This document shows, piece by piece, positions 25,380-34,200 of a stretch of DNA of 64,000 bases (position 1 is its first letter; each line of letters starts with the position of its first letter). This DNA is from a bacterium (GTDB lineage Bacteria > Patescibacteriota > Saccharimonadia > Saccharimonadales > UBA4665): positions 32,461-96,460 of the forward strand of contig JAJZNU010000003.1 in assembly GCA_021811625.1 (NCBI GenBank), written 5' to 3'. Both the position numbers and the translations under genes were made by a program. The notes below the pieces were generated by a model. That model was not told where the DNA came from. It made no database searches and was given only the letters and a program-made list of their open reading frames with translations.

Positions 25380-25861
25380 TACTTCTTCTCCTTAATCTTG
25401 AGGGTAACCGGTTTTTGCGGATCGTGGGGATGTTCCAGTGTCGAGTAGACCTTCAAGCGCTTCATCCGATCATCTTTTAACTTATTTGTCGGGAGCATGC
25501 CGCCGATAGCGTGACGGAGAACGTCGACGTTAGACATCTCGTGAAGCGTACGGGAGTGTAAACCGCTAGGGTGCGAGCTATGGCGATGGTACATCTTATC
25601 TGATTCTTTGTTGCCCGTTACTTTTAAATTGTCGGCGTTGACAATAATCACGAAATCGCCGCAATCAATGTGCTTAGTAAAGCTCACCTTACCCTTGCCG
25701 AGAAGTAGGCTGGCGGCAACCGTTGCCACTCTACCGAGACTGGTATCGTTGGCATCTATCAGGTACCACCTTCTGACAACTTCCGACGGCTTAGCGCTGT
25801 AGGTTTTTTTGATGCTTACCCGCCGAGTCACATTTGACCCATTAGATTTTACTTCGGTCAT
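25379..25861 (-). CDS. rplM: 50S ribosomal protein L13
   Basis: 160 residues, longer than the usual 142-145 by a basic N-terminal extension. Core motifs include WYLIDANDTSLGRVAT, GDFVIIVNADNLKVTGNK and the GMLPTNKL block. It overlaps rplQ by 4 nt. Confidence 0.96.
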   Translation of the reverse strand: MTEVKSNGSNVTRRVSIKKTYSAKPSEVVRRWYLIDANDTSLGRVATVAASLLLGKGKVSFTKHIDCGDFVIIVNADNLKVTGNKESDKMYHRHSSHPSGLHSRTLHEMSNVDVLRHAIGGMLPTNKLKDDRMKRLKVYSTLEHPHDPQKPVTLKIKEKK

Positions 25862-26316
25862 TTTGTTACTCCTTTGGCTGTTGGGGCCCGTTTGGTTGCT
25901 TCTTCTTTGATCGGCTGCGGGCTGGCAGGGACTGGTTTTTCCTCAACAATTGTTGACAAATCATCGACGAAACTGATGATCGCCATTTGAGAGTTGTCAC
26001 CGCGTCGTAGTTCTGCTTTGGTAATTCTGAGATAGCCGCTGGTTCGATTTTTCAATTTCGGGGCAATTTCGTCTACCAGTTTATGGGCACAGGCTTCGGT
26101 AGACAATGCCGACAAGATCTGTCTCCGGCTGGCCAGGTCACCGACCTTGGCTTTGGTAATCAGCTTCTCGACGTAGGGGCCGACTTCCTTGGCTTTGGGC
26201 AGGGTGGTCTTGACGTGGCCGTACCAAACCAAAGAATCGGCCAGGTTTTTAATCATGCTGGTTCTCGGTCCGATTTCCCGGCCGAATTTGCGTCCTTTGT
26301 ATCCGTGCCTATGCAT
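25858..26316 (-). CDS. rplQ: 50S ribosomal protein L17
   Basis: 152 residues. The family start MHRHGYKGRKFGR and RTSMIKNLADSLVWYGHVKTTLPKAKE are clear. The last 35 residues are a Pro/Lys/Glu-rich extension beyond the normal end. It lies 6 nt after rpoA. Confidence 0.96.
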   Translation of the reverse strand: MHRHGYKGRKFGREIGPRTSMIKNLADSLVWYGHVKTTLPKAKEVGPYVEKLITKAKVGDLASRRQILSALSTEACAHKLVDEIAPKLKNRTSGYLRITKAELRRGDNSQMAIISFVDDLSTIVEEKPVPASPQPIKEEATKRAPTAKGVTK

Positions 26317-26322
26317 ATTATT

Positions 26323-27267
26323 CTAAAGCTCCAGCTCCGCTAATTTTTCTTTGACTTCATCCAGGGCTTTGGAACCGAATCCCTTAAGATCTCGTAACTC
26401 AACATCACTAAGACTAAATAGGTCTTTTAAGGTGTGGATGTCGTTATTGACGAGGGCGTTGGTGGTTCTCGCCGATAGGTTTAAATCGTCGATAGAGGTC
26501 ATTAGTTCGCTCCCGTCCTCACTGTCGAGCTCTTCATCAAGGGCGAGGCCGCTGACTCCGGCGTGAGGCGTCGCTTCGACTCGGGTCTTACCGGCTAGAG
26601 CTGAGTACTGGTTGACCAAAATAGCAGCCGCTTCTTCAAAAGCATCACGGGGGCTAATAGAGCCGTCGGTGTCGATCGTGATTAATAGTTTGTCCAAATC
26701 GGTAGCTTGACCGACGCGAGTATTCTCGACCTTGTAGCGAACCCGAAGAACCGGGCTAAAGATGGCGTCCAAGACGATCATATCGTTGGTTTTGTTGAGG
26801 GAGCCTTCTTCAACGGTGCGGTACCCGCGGCCCACTTCGACGCTTAGATCCATAACGAACTTGGCTTTGTCGTCATCGAGAGTTGCTATGACATGGTCGG
26901 GGTTAACGACTTCTACTTCGGAATTGGCGGTAATATCTTTGCCGGTTACCTTACCTTTACCGGTTTTGCTAATCCTAAGAGTCTGCGGTTCGCTATTGAA
27001 TAACCGGAAGCGAAGACCTTTTAGATTCAACATAATATTAACGACATCTTCTTTGACGCCTTTAATAGTCGTGAATTCGTGGGTTATGCCTTCAACCTTA
27101 AAACCAGTGACGGCAGCGCCAGCAATGCTCGACAGCAAGACGCGCCTGAGTGAGTTTCCCAAGGTCATTCCGTAGCCGCTATGAAGTGGCTCGATCACAA
27201 ACGTAGCGCTATTGTCGCTGTGGTCGTTGACGGCCGCCAGTCCGGGCGTATGAATTATATTTGGCAT
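26323..27267 (-). CDS. rpoA: RNA polymerase alpha subunit
   Basis: 314 residues. The N-terminal dimerisation domain shows FVIEPLHSGYGMTLGNSLRRVLLSS. An acidic linker near 235-250 leads to a complete C-terminal domain with SARTTNALVNNDIHTLKDL and LKGFGSKALDEVKEKL, the helix-hairpin-helix that binds UP elements and activators. It starts 22 nt after rpsD. Confidence 0.97.
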   Translation of the reverse strand: MPNIIHTPGLAAVNDHSDNSATFVIEPLHSGYGMTLGNSLRRVLLSSIAGAAVTGFKVEGITHEFTTIKGVKEDVVNIMLNLKGLRFRLFNSEPQTLRISKTGKGKVTGKDITANSEVEVVNPDHVIATLDDDKAKFVMDLSVEVGRGYRTVEEGSLNKTNDMIVLDAIFSPVLRVRYKVENTRVGQATDLDKLLITIDTDGSISPRDAFEEAAAILVNQYSALAGKTRVEATPHAGVSGLALDEELDSEDGSELMTSIDDLNLSARTTNALVNNDIHTLKDLFSLSDVELRDLKGFGSKALDEVKEKLAELEL

Positions 27268-27289
27268 TTCTCTTTCTCCTTACTTTAAT

Positions 27290-27907
27290 TTAGCGTGAGT
27301 AATACTCGACTATTAACTGTTCACTAATATCCGGTTCGGCGTCATCTCGGGTCGGTACACCGGTAATCTTAATAGACAATTTCTTGCGGTCGGCCTTAAG
27401 CCACTCCGGAACCGATGACGGTGCCGGGCTATTGTCATCTAGCGACTTAAAGTAGCCGGAATTTTGGCTATGGGGTCTGACCACCAGCTCGTCACCGACT
27501 TTGAGACGGAGCGAGGGGATATCGAAACGCTTGCCGTTGAGCATAAAGTGACCGTGGGAGACCAGCTGTCTGGCAGCAGGACGAGAAGCGGCTAATCCGG
27601 AGCGATACACGGCGTTATCGGCACGGAGCTCAAGGAGTTTCAGTAATTCTTGACCGGACTGACCTCGCGAACGGGAGGCTTCCTTCATGAGGTTAGAGAA
27701 TTGCTTTTCAAGTAGACCGTATAGGCGTTTGACTTTTTGCTTCTCTCTTAGCTGAAGCAAATATTGGCTCGGGCTTCGGTTAATTCTAGTAGAGGCGCTT
27801 TGACCTGGGCCAACCGTCCGCTTAACCAAAACCTTGTGAGCTTTGGGATGTAGAGCGTAACCTTCGCGGCGGCTTTGCTTAACGATAGACTGAGTATTTC
27901 TTGCCAT
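27290..27907 (-). CDS. rpsD: 30S ribosomal protein S4
   Basis: 205 residues, normal length. The S4 RNA-binding domain is seen in RPAARQLVSHGHFMLNGKR. The N-terminal region lacks the four-Cys zinc cluster of the S4 C+ form. S4 is a primary 16S rRNA binder and in many bacteria a translational repressor of this operon; no leader structure was identified here. Confidence 0.96.
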   Translation of the reverse strand: MARNTQSIVKQSRREGYALHPKAHKVLVKRTVGPGQSASTRINRSPSQYLLQLREKQKVKRLYGLLEKQFSNLMKEASRSRGQSGQELLKLLELRADNAVYRSGLAASRPAARQLVSHGHFMLNGKRFDIPSLRLKVGDELVVRPHSQNSGYFKSLDDNSPAPSSVPEWLKADRKKLSIKITGVPTRDDAEPDISEQLIVEYYSR

Positions 27908-27912
27908 AATAA

Positions 27913-28377
27913 TTAAACTCTCCTAGCCTTCCTGGGTCGGACTCCGCCGTGAGGCGAACCGGTTACGTCGTTAAGTGAGTCGGCAAATATATTAAGGTTT
28001 TGCAGGGAACGAACCGCGGCGTCACGACCAAGACCGGTGCCTTTGAGAAAGATATCGACTTTGCTGAGGCCGTAAGTTTGCTTGGCGATCTGGCCGGCCT
28101 TGTCGGTCGCGACCTGAGCGGCATAGGCGGTACCTTTTTTAGAGCCTCTAAAACCGCATGCTCCGGAACTGGACCAGCTCAGTACGGCACCCTTTTGGTC
28201 GGTGAAGGTAACTATAGTGTTGTTGAACGTTGCCAGAACGTGCAACTGCCCGGCGGTAACGCTCCTCTTGGTTTTGCGTTTCTTAGAAGCCGGAGCGGCA
28301 CTCGTCGCCGAAACTTCTTCAGTAGTTTTCTTGACGACTTCTTCTGCCGGTTCCATAATCTTTTGCTCTTCAGCCAT
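27913..28377 (-). CDS. rpsK: 30S ribosomal protein S11
   Basis: 154 residues, about 25 longer than usual because of an acidic then basic N-terminal extension. Core motifs: HVLATFNNTIVTFTD, SSSGACGFRGSKKGTAYAAQ and the C-terminal TGSPHGGVRPRKARRV. It precedes rpsD by 5 nt. Confidence 0.96.
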   Translation of the reverse strand: MAEEQKIMEPAEEVVKKTTEEVSATSAAPASKKRKTKRSVTAGQLHVLATFNNTIVTFTDQKGAVLSWSSSGACGFRGSKKGTAYAAQVATDKAGQIAKQTYGLSKVDIFLKGTGLGRDAAVRSLQNLNIFADSLNDVTGSPHGGVRPRKARRV

Positions 28378-28417
28378 CTCTATACGCTCCTCGGGTGTGT
28401 ATTAGTCGAGTTTATAA

Positions 28418-28804
28418 TCATGTCTTTGACGCCACTTTCTTAGCCGTACCACCGACTGTCACCTTCTTACCCCGGCGAGTACGGGCATTAGTCTTAGTCC
28501 TTTGACCGCGACTCGGTAAATTAGCGGTATGACGGGCACCACGGTATGATTTGATATCCTTCAGCCTCTTGATATTCCCGGAGACGATGCGTTGCAGTTC
28601 TCCCTCGACAGTATATTTCTCGCTGATAACTTCCTGAATACGGGAAAGCTCTCCGTCGTTAAGGTCCTTGACCCTAACACTAGTCTCGACTTTAGCCTGA
28701 GACAGTATTTCTCGGCTGGTTTTCTCGCCGATCCCATATATATATGTCAATGCCACCCAGACTTGTTTTTCGTTAGGAATCGTTACGCCTGAAATGCGAG
28801 CCAT
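28418..28804 (-). CDS. rpsM: 30S ribosomal protein S13
   Basis: 128 residues. ARISGVTIPNEKQ, the helix-two-turn-helix YIYGIGEKTSREIL, and the basic tail GQRTKTNARTRRGKK are all family marks. It follows rpmJ by 9 nt in the usual infA-rpmJ-rpsM order. Confidence 0.97.
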   Translation of the reverse strand: MARISGVTIPNEKQVWVALTYIYGIGEKTSREILSQAKVETSVRVKDLNDGELSRIQEVISEKYTVEGELQRIVSGNIKRLKDIKSYRGARHTANLPSRGQRTKTNARTRRGKKVTVGGTAKKVASKT

Positions 28805-28813
28805 ATGCGTTTC

Positions 28814-28930
28814 TTACCCCTGCCTTTGTTTATGCTTAGGTTTAAATTTATTAATAATGTATACTCGTCCCTTACGGCGGACGACTTTATCATCGGGACT
28901 GATTTTTTTGACACTGGCACGAACTTTCAT
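28814..28930 (-). CDS. rpmJ: 50S ribosomal protein L36, Cys-free form
   Basis: 38 residues, found by reading the gap between rpsM and infA. It starts [11 protein letters not shown] and ends KPKHKQRQG. The zinc ligands of the C+ form at positions 11, 14 and 27 are Ser, Asp and Asn; only His33 remains. L36 is therefore expected to fold without zinc. Confidence 0.95.
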   Translation of the reverse strand: MKVRASVKKISPDDKVVRRKGRVYIINKFKPKHKQRQG

Positions 28931-28997
28931 GAAATTAGTTCCTCTTTATATCCTTAGGACACCAATGATTACTCACCACTGCCCATACACCTGAAAT

Positions 28998-29219
28998 TTA
29001 TGATCTGCGATAGGTGATTCTTCCCTTCGAGAGATCGTAAGGGGTCAACTCGACCGTAACGCTGTCACCGGGGACAATGCGGATGTAATGTTTACGCATC
29101 TTGCCGGCAACGTGAGCTATAATCTTATGACCGTTTTCGAGTTCCACCCGAAACTGCGTGCCTGGTAAAGTTTCAGTCACGGTCCCGGTTAGCTCGATAA
29201 CTTCTTTACTCGCGGCCAT
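28998..29219 (-). CDS. infA: Translation initiation factor IF-1
   Basis: 73 residues from the ATG at 29219. The OB fold motif sequence [20 protein letters not shown], then [17 protein letters not shown] and the ending KGRITYRRS, is typical. First gene of the alpha operon here. The usual upstream neighbours map and adk are replaced by plus-strand surface genes. Confidence 0.97.
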   Translation of the reverse strand: MAASKEVIELTGTVTETLPGTQFRVELENGHKIIAHVAGKMRKHYIRIVPGDSVTVELTPYDLSKGRITYRRS

Positions 29220-29236
29220 ATTTATAACGTCAAGCC

Positions 29237-29266
29237 AGTATATCAAATATTACATCGTTATGTAAA
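29237..29266 (-). promoter_or_regulatory. Promoter of infA / alpha operon
   Basis: TTTACA (plus 29261-29266), 18-nt spacer, TATACT (plus 29237-29242) on the minus strand. The start would be about 12 nt before the infA ATG. It is divergent from the promoter at 29343. Confidence 0.65.
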
Positions 29267-29342
29267 GAGTTTTTATTTTTTTGTTGTCTAGTGTCTAGCG
29301 GAGAAAAGTTATAGCTAAACTAAGCCCTTGTCCCATTGCCTC

Positions 29343-29372
29343 TTGACAAATCTGATTCTCGTGGCGTATAAT
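29343..29372 (+). promoter_or_regulatory. Consensus promoter of the surface island
   Basis: TTGACA (29343-29348), 18-nt spacer, TATAAT (29367-29372). Both hexamers match consensus perfectly, so this is probably a strong constitutive promoter. The leader to the first ATG is about 225 nt and highly structured. Confidence 0.75.
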
Positions 29373-29415
29373 CTAATGCATCAACTACGGATTATCCGGT
29401 TGAAATCATTCATTA

Positions 29416-29567
29416 AATCGCTTGAGACAGTAATCATCTCGCGATTCACAGTATCCGCAGTTGGAACCTTGACATGACAGATTGTAAATAAGAGGGTTTA
29501 ACAGCAATTTGAGACCTGATGGAATGTTAATCGTAATGATATTAACGTAGCGTCTGGTCTCAAATTG
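29416..29567 (+). ncRNA. Structured 5' leader RNA (two long stem-loops), unrecognised
   Basis: Stem 1: AATCGC (29416-29421) with GCGATT (29441-29446), extended inside by GAGA/TCTC. Stem 2: perfect 12-bp CAATTTGAGACC (29505-29516) with GGTCTCAAATTG (29556-29567). Nested inside it is GTTAAT (29526-29531) with ATTAAC (29541-29546). The fold lies between a consensus promoter and the GAAAGGGG ribosome site of the next gene, the position of a cis-regulatory RNA. No known riboswitch consensus was recognised. Confidence 0.5.
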
Positions 29568-29605
29568 GGATCGTGGCGAAAGCCAAGTCTTAGAAAGGGG
29601 CAAAT

Positions 29606-30412
29606 ATGCTCCGAATAATTCTGCGACGGCTTGCCGCCGCATTAGCTTGCTTTACCCTCCTAATAGCAATCTCGACAACCATCAACGCCTATGGGCAAAC
29701 GCTGCAGGCTAACCACACTGTTGTGTGGGTATATTCTGCCAAGACGCCCTATGGTGTTAACGATGGCAAGATTGCAATAGTTGGCGACTCCCAGTCGGTG
29801 TTAGTCATGACATCCGCTCAGGCTCTTGTTCACCCAAAAGGCGTACAGGTCGACCCAACTTGTGTGTTGGTGTCGTCAATTGTCTACTACGCAAACGGCA
29901 AGACGCTTGCAATGACGGCGGAAACAGGATTTGAATCACACAATCCTCCCCCACCCTACCCGGACACTATCGTTGGGGTGAAAGCTAGTGCGTATTGTTC
30001 CGACCTAGTCCCGCTCACCAGCGATATAAAAGCCGCTCCTATGAGTCACGTGGCCGTAACAGGATTACTGACCGACTCCATGGAAGGACCGTCGAAAGTC
30101 AACCTCACTTACCGGGGTAGTACCCTAGTAGGTATCCGATCCAGCCAGGACTTTGTGGATAGATACGACCATAAGGTTGAGGTGACAGTATCGGCGTCGG
30201 TTGCGTATACGCTTCCGAAGTTTGATCACGCATCCCATCCATATTGGACGGGAACGTTAGCTATCGATGACCCGATTCTAGGAGGAAGGCTTATCCTCTC
30301 CAAGATAGTGATAATAGCCTCCAACTCCCAACAATCGGTCGTCAGCTTCTATGCTAACATGTCACGAAAAGGCCATTGTGGTACTGTGACGGTTTCGTGG
30401 TTTTTCACATAG
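29606..30412 (+). CDS. Secreted protein of unknown function
   Basis: 268 residues with an ATG 6 nt after GAAAGGGG. A typical signal peptide covers about residues 1-28 (basic start, LAAALACFTLLIAIST core, then NAYGQ). The mature part looks beta-rich, with three or four Cys (CVLVSS, YCSDLV, GHCGT) that could form disulfides, and no transmembrane helix. No domain was recognised. It is first in the plus-strand surface island and follows the structured leader. Confidence 0.75.
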   Translation: MLRIILRRLAAALACFTLLIAISTTINAYGQTLQANHTVVWVYSAKTPYGVNDGKIAIVGDSQSVLVMTSAQALVHPKGVQVDPTCVLVSSIVYYANGKTLAMTAETGFESHNPPPPYPDTIVGVKASAYCSDLVPLTSDIKAAPMSHVAVTGLLTDSMEGPSKVNLTYRGSTLVGIRSSQDFVDRYDHKVEVTVSASVAYTLPKFDHASHPYWTGTLAIDDPILGGRLILSKIVIIASNSQQSVVSFYANMSRKGHCGTVTVSWFFT

Positions 30413-30467
30413 CAGCTCAGTGGCCGCTACACGAGTCGTAGTAGCACGTTTCTTGTCGTGAGGATAC

Positions 30468-30516
30468 GGCCCGGTGGACTTTCTTGAGCGCGTATTGGGC
30501 TCTCTACCACCGGGCC
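30468..30516 (+). other. Long inverted repeat after the first surface gene
   Basis: Perfect 10-bp arms GGCCCGGTGG (30468-30477) and CCACCGGGCC (30507-30516) with a 29-nt loop. No U-tract follows, so it is not a standard intrinsic terminator. It may stabilise the mRNA end or form part of a Rho-dependent end. The rest of the 249-nt gap is AT-rich. Confidence 0.5.
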
Positions 30517-30642
30517 ATGTGTCCAAACAATCTGTCGTGTCAAAAAATCATTTAGATATTCTTAGTTAATCTACTGTTGAAAAACTTATTACATTTGATA
30601 TTCTATTATATGTACTCATAATGCTAATGCTATTTAGGCGGT

Positions 30643-30648
30643 TATAAT
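30643..30648 (+). promoter_or_regulatory. -10 box of the TPR/adhesin pair
   Basis: TATAAT ends 13 nt before the ATG at 30662, giving a leader of about 6 nt; no good -35 and no Shine-Dalgarno sequence are seen. Confidence 0.4.
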
Positions 30649-30661
30649 AAGGGTATAGTAA

Positions 30662-31234
30662 ATGATCGAACAGCAGACTAAAGACACACCCATATTCCCT
30701 TTGAGCCCTGATCAAAACAAACCTAGTAGATACACGCGCACAAGAAAAATTTACTTAAATTGGACTCATCATAAGAGAATCGCACTTGTTGTTTTCTTAC
30801 TAGCCGTCAGCGTTTTTGGAGCTTCTGTGTACTTCCTTCACAACTCGCCTACTCAGGTTAAAAATATACCTGAGAATAGTGTTTTATCTAAGGCCAATAT
30901 TGACCTGGCTAACAATCGACCGAACACAGCTATAGCTGTCATTCATAGTTCCAGCATAAACGACAAAAAAACATTACTACTACTTATAAACGCCTATACT
31001 AACACAAGGAACTACTCTAAAGCAGCCAGGTTATATAGCGAGTACATCCAAAGGTACGGTGCTTCTCTGGGATTGCTGTCAGCGACAGGGGATGCTTATG
31101 CCTTGGCGGGTAATAAAAAAAATGCTATTACGTACTTTCAAAAAGTTATCACTGATTACAAAAATTTGAATAGTCCACTCTCAAATGCTTATATAACATA
31201 TTACCAAGATCGTATAAAAGTGTTGCAGGGATGA
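30662..31234 (+). CDS. Membrane-anchored TPR-like protein
   Basis: 190 residues. A polar, basic 40-residue cytoplasmic start precedes one transmembrane helix (about 40-60). The outside part has helical repeats of TPR type (RNYSKAARLYSEYIQRYG, then AYALAGNKKNAITYFQKVI). It lies 7 nt before the giant surface protein gene, so the two are cotranscribed. A role in presenting or assembling that protein is a reasonable inference. Confidence 0.72.
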   Translation: MIEQQTKDTPIFPLSPDQNKPSRYTRTRKIYLNWTHHKRIALVVFLLAVSVFGASVYFLHNSPTQVKNIPENSVLSKANIDLANNRPNTAIAVIHSSSINDKKTLLLLINAYTNTRNYSKAARLYSEYIQRYGASLGLLSATGDAYALAGNKKNAITYFQKVITDYKNLNSPLSNAYITYYQDRIKVLQG

Positions 31235-31241
31235 TTTCAGA

Positions 31242-34200
31242 ATGAGTTTATTCCGAAATTCATATATAGGCAAAACTCTTCGTAGACGTTCAATTGTATA
31301 TGTGATCAGTGGTTTTTCACTTCTAACCGTAGTAATGCTAGTGGGTGGATCGCCGTCAAAAACATATGCCGCATATGGTTCCATGCAAGACTATGGATAT
31401 TTTTATGGTAATCAGCAAACATCTCTTGCTGATTTTGTACTACCGGCGATATACGACGGAAACGCATATGCCTTACCCGACAATGTTGACAACCCTAGCA
31501 GTAATACAAGCTCAATGCAAACTGCACAGGCATTCGAACAGTTTATCGAGTCTTACTACAACCAAACAAACAGTGCCCTAAATCAGGCTAACATCACTAA
31601 CCCGGGATATACACAACAAGGTCGAGTCGGAGCTGCATATATAATATTGACCATGTTGCCCAACATAACTCCTGGCAGCGTTTCTGTTAGTGCGGTAGGA
31701 ACGGGTAACTATATTCCACAATGGGTGAGTTTGGTTAACTACTATGCTTCTAACGGTCTTGTAATATGGGGTGCTTCACTCCAACAACCATCAGGAGGGG
31801 TCTGTAGAAACACTGCCTACCAGCAAGATTATCACGATGTGGAAGATTTAAACCTGTGTGACTATAGTGGACACCACGGAATTGCATTCTTGGACCCAAC
31901 CAATCCTACAATACAGGATTACGAAATCAAGCAAAGCTGCGGTAATCCCGTAGGCAACTTACAGCTCCCTCCGCCGCCCACTCCATCTATCAGCCTAACT
32001 GCCGGTGGTGTTTGCACCACTAATCCTAATGGACAGCTTACTTTTCAGGCAACTGGCTATAATACCGGTGATAATGTAACTGTTACCTACAGTAGCTTAC
32101 CAACTGGACAGAGTGGCTCACAGTCTAGTAGTAGCGGACCCCCATTTGGGGGGAGTTTTAACGTCACGGCTTCAGTATCGACTACATTTACGATAACAGC
32201 GACAGACAATGTGACTAGTGCCACAGCAACGAAAACAGTGAATTTAAGCTGTGGCACACCATCTTACGTCAATAATAACTATATAACTGATTCAAGTGGT
32301 AATAAAACAACGGCAACGCAAACAGTTACACCAGGAACTGGAAGGACTGTGTACTTTTATCTAACTGATGTTGGTACAGCAAACGGCACGGCAAACTGGA
32401 ATGCGATTATGTCTTCAGCTACTCCATCCGATTTCACTTTTAATGGTAATTGTGGGCCCAGTTGCGGTTCCAGCCCTCTAACTGTTGGTGGCGGCCAAAC
32501 GCTGGTTTACGCTGCAGGAGTTAATGTAACATCGAATGCAAGTACCGGCGATAGTGCTTGTTTCTATCTAACATGGAATGGAGGAAATGGTTCAGGTAAC
32601 GAAGTTTGCATGGTGGTCAGTAGTAGCCCTAATCAGTGTAACCCTGCTTACTCAAACGATAACTACGTAGGTGACGGTAGCGGGAATAAGACCACGGCTA
32701 CGCAGTATTTAGCTCCCGGACAGTCTAGACAATTATGGTTCTATCTAAGCGATAACGGCTGTGCACCCGGAACGGTATCTAGTTGGACTGCTCATATGGT
32801 GGCGTCGCCTGGGGCAGCACCTGTAAACTTTAGAGATTACCCAGGAGGCCCTACAAGCTTTAATGTGGACAGTGGATACAAATCCGGAATACCTTCCACG
32901 GAAGGGAATCCACCACCTAACCCACTTTACCATTTCGGAACCGTTAACATACCGTCGTCTGACACTTCGGCCAATAATGGCGATTCTTATTGTTTCTATT
33001 TACTGTGGCAGAATAACGGTAGCCAACAGAATGGTAGCAACAAGGAAGTTTGTATCGTTGTGAGCACAAACTCTCATAGTCAGGTAACCATAACTGGATA
33101 TGTTCACGAAAATGGTGCTCCGTTGAACGGTATGAATGTATCGGCATGTGACTCCGGACACGGCGGGACCTGCTCGACAAGTAATACCACTGGCGTTCGA
33201 GGAAACTACAGTCTGACATTGAATGTTGGCACCAAGTACTTCATTATGGTTACGAATGGTCCGCCGACATCAGGTGTAGGGGCTGATACTTTGACTTTAA
33301 ACAACAATCTTTCGTCCTACTGGCATTCGGATAGCGTTTTTGGTAAGGAATACCTCATTGATCCGGTCCAGAGTAGCACAGGAGGGAACCCTACACCAAC
33401 AGGCGGATGGAATTTTGACTACACCTCTCCGGGACACACTCCCACCGGCGGTAATAATCCTACAACTTTGAGTTGCAGTGTTGCTGGATTTACTCAGAGC
33501 AATACCGGCAAAGCTAGTGCGCCAGCCTCTTATACTGACACTTATAATGTAACTTATATCGATGAAGCTACTAATAATGTAGTACCGAGTTCAGACACGC
33601 ACTCCTACAAGTGGCAATACATTCCGGGTACCGGATGGTTCAATGGCAGTCTCACTTATCCCTCTACGAAAACTGTAAATGCGACATTTACGGGCATTAC
33701 GGTTAAATATCAGTTCTCAACTTCCCCTGGACCGAACGGCACCGTTTCGACCTCCTCACCGACCGTAGACGGCAACGGGAACGAGGACGTTTACTTTACT
33801 GCCGGCGCCTATTATGGCTACGATAGCACTACATTTAGCGCCACCGCCAACTACACCGACACACAGTATCCAACGGTATATATTTCCGATAGCAATAGTA
33901 AGCCAACCACCACCCCGACAGTGTCGCCGGTCACCGGTACACCGTCACAAAACGCCACTATAACATTGAGTGGCTACCCGGGGACTACACTACCCCCCTG
34001 CGTGGTCAATACCATTACCCCTTCCTCTGCTATTTGTAATCCTCTGTACACGTCTCCTGGCGGATATATCGGCACCGGTAGATCGTTTACTATGAGCGCA
34101 GGAGAGAGTGGTTACCAAATCGGACCCGATGGCATGTCACCACCGAGCTCCGCTCTGGGCGATCATTACATTGTATCGTTTAGTGGCCCCGGAAACGTCA

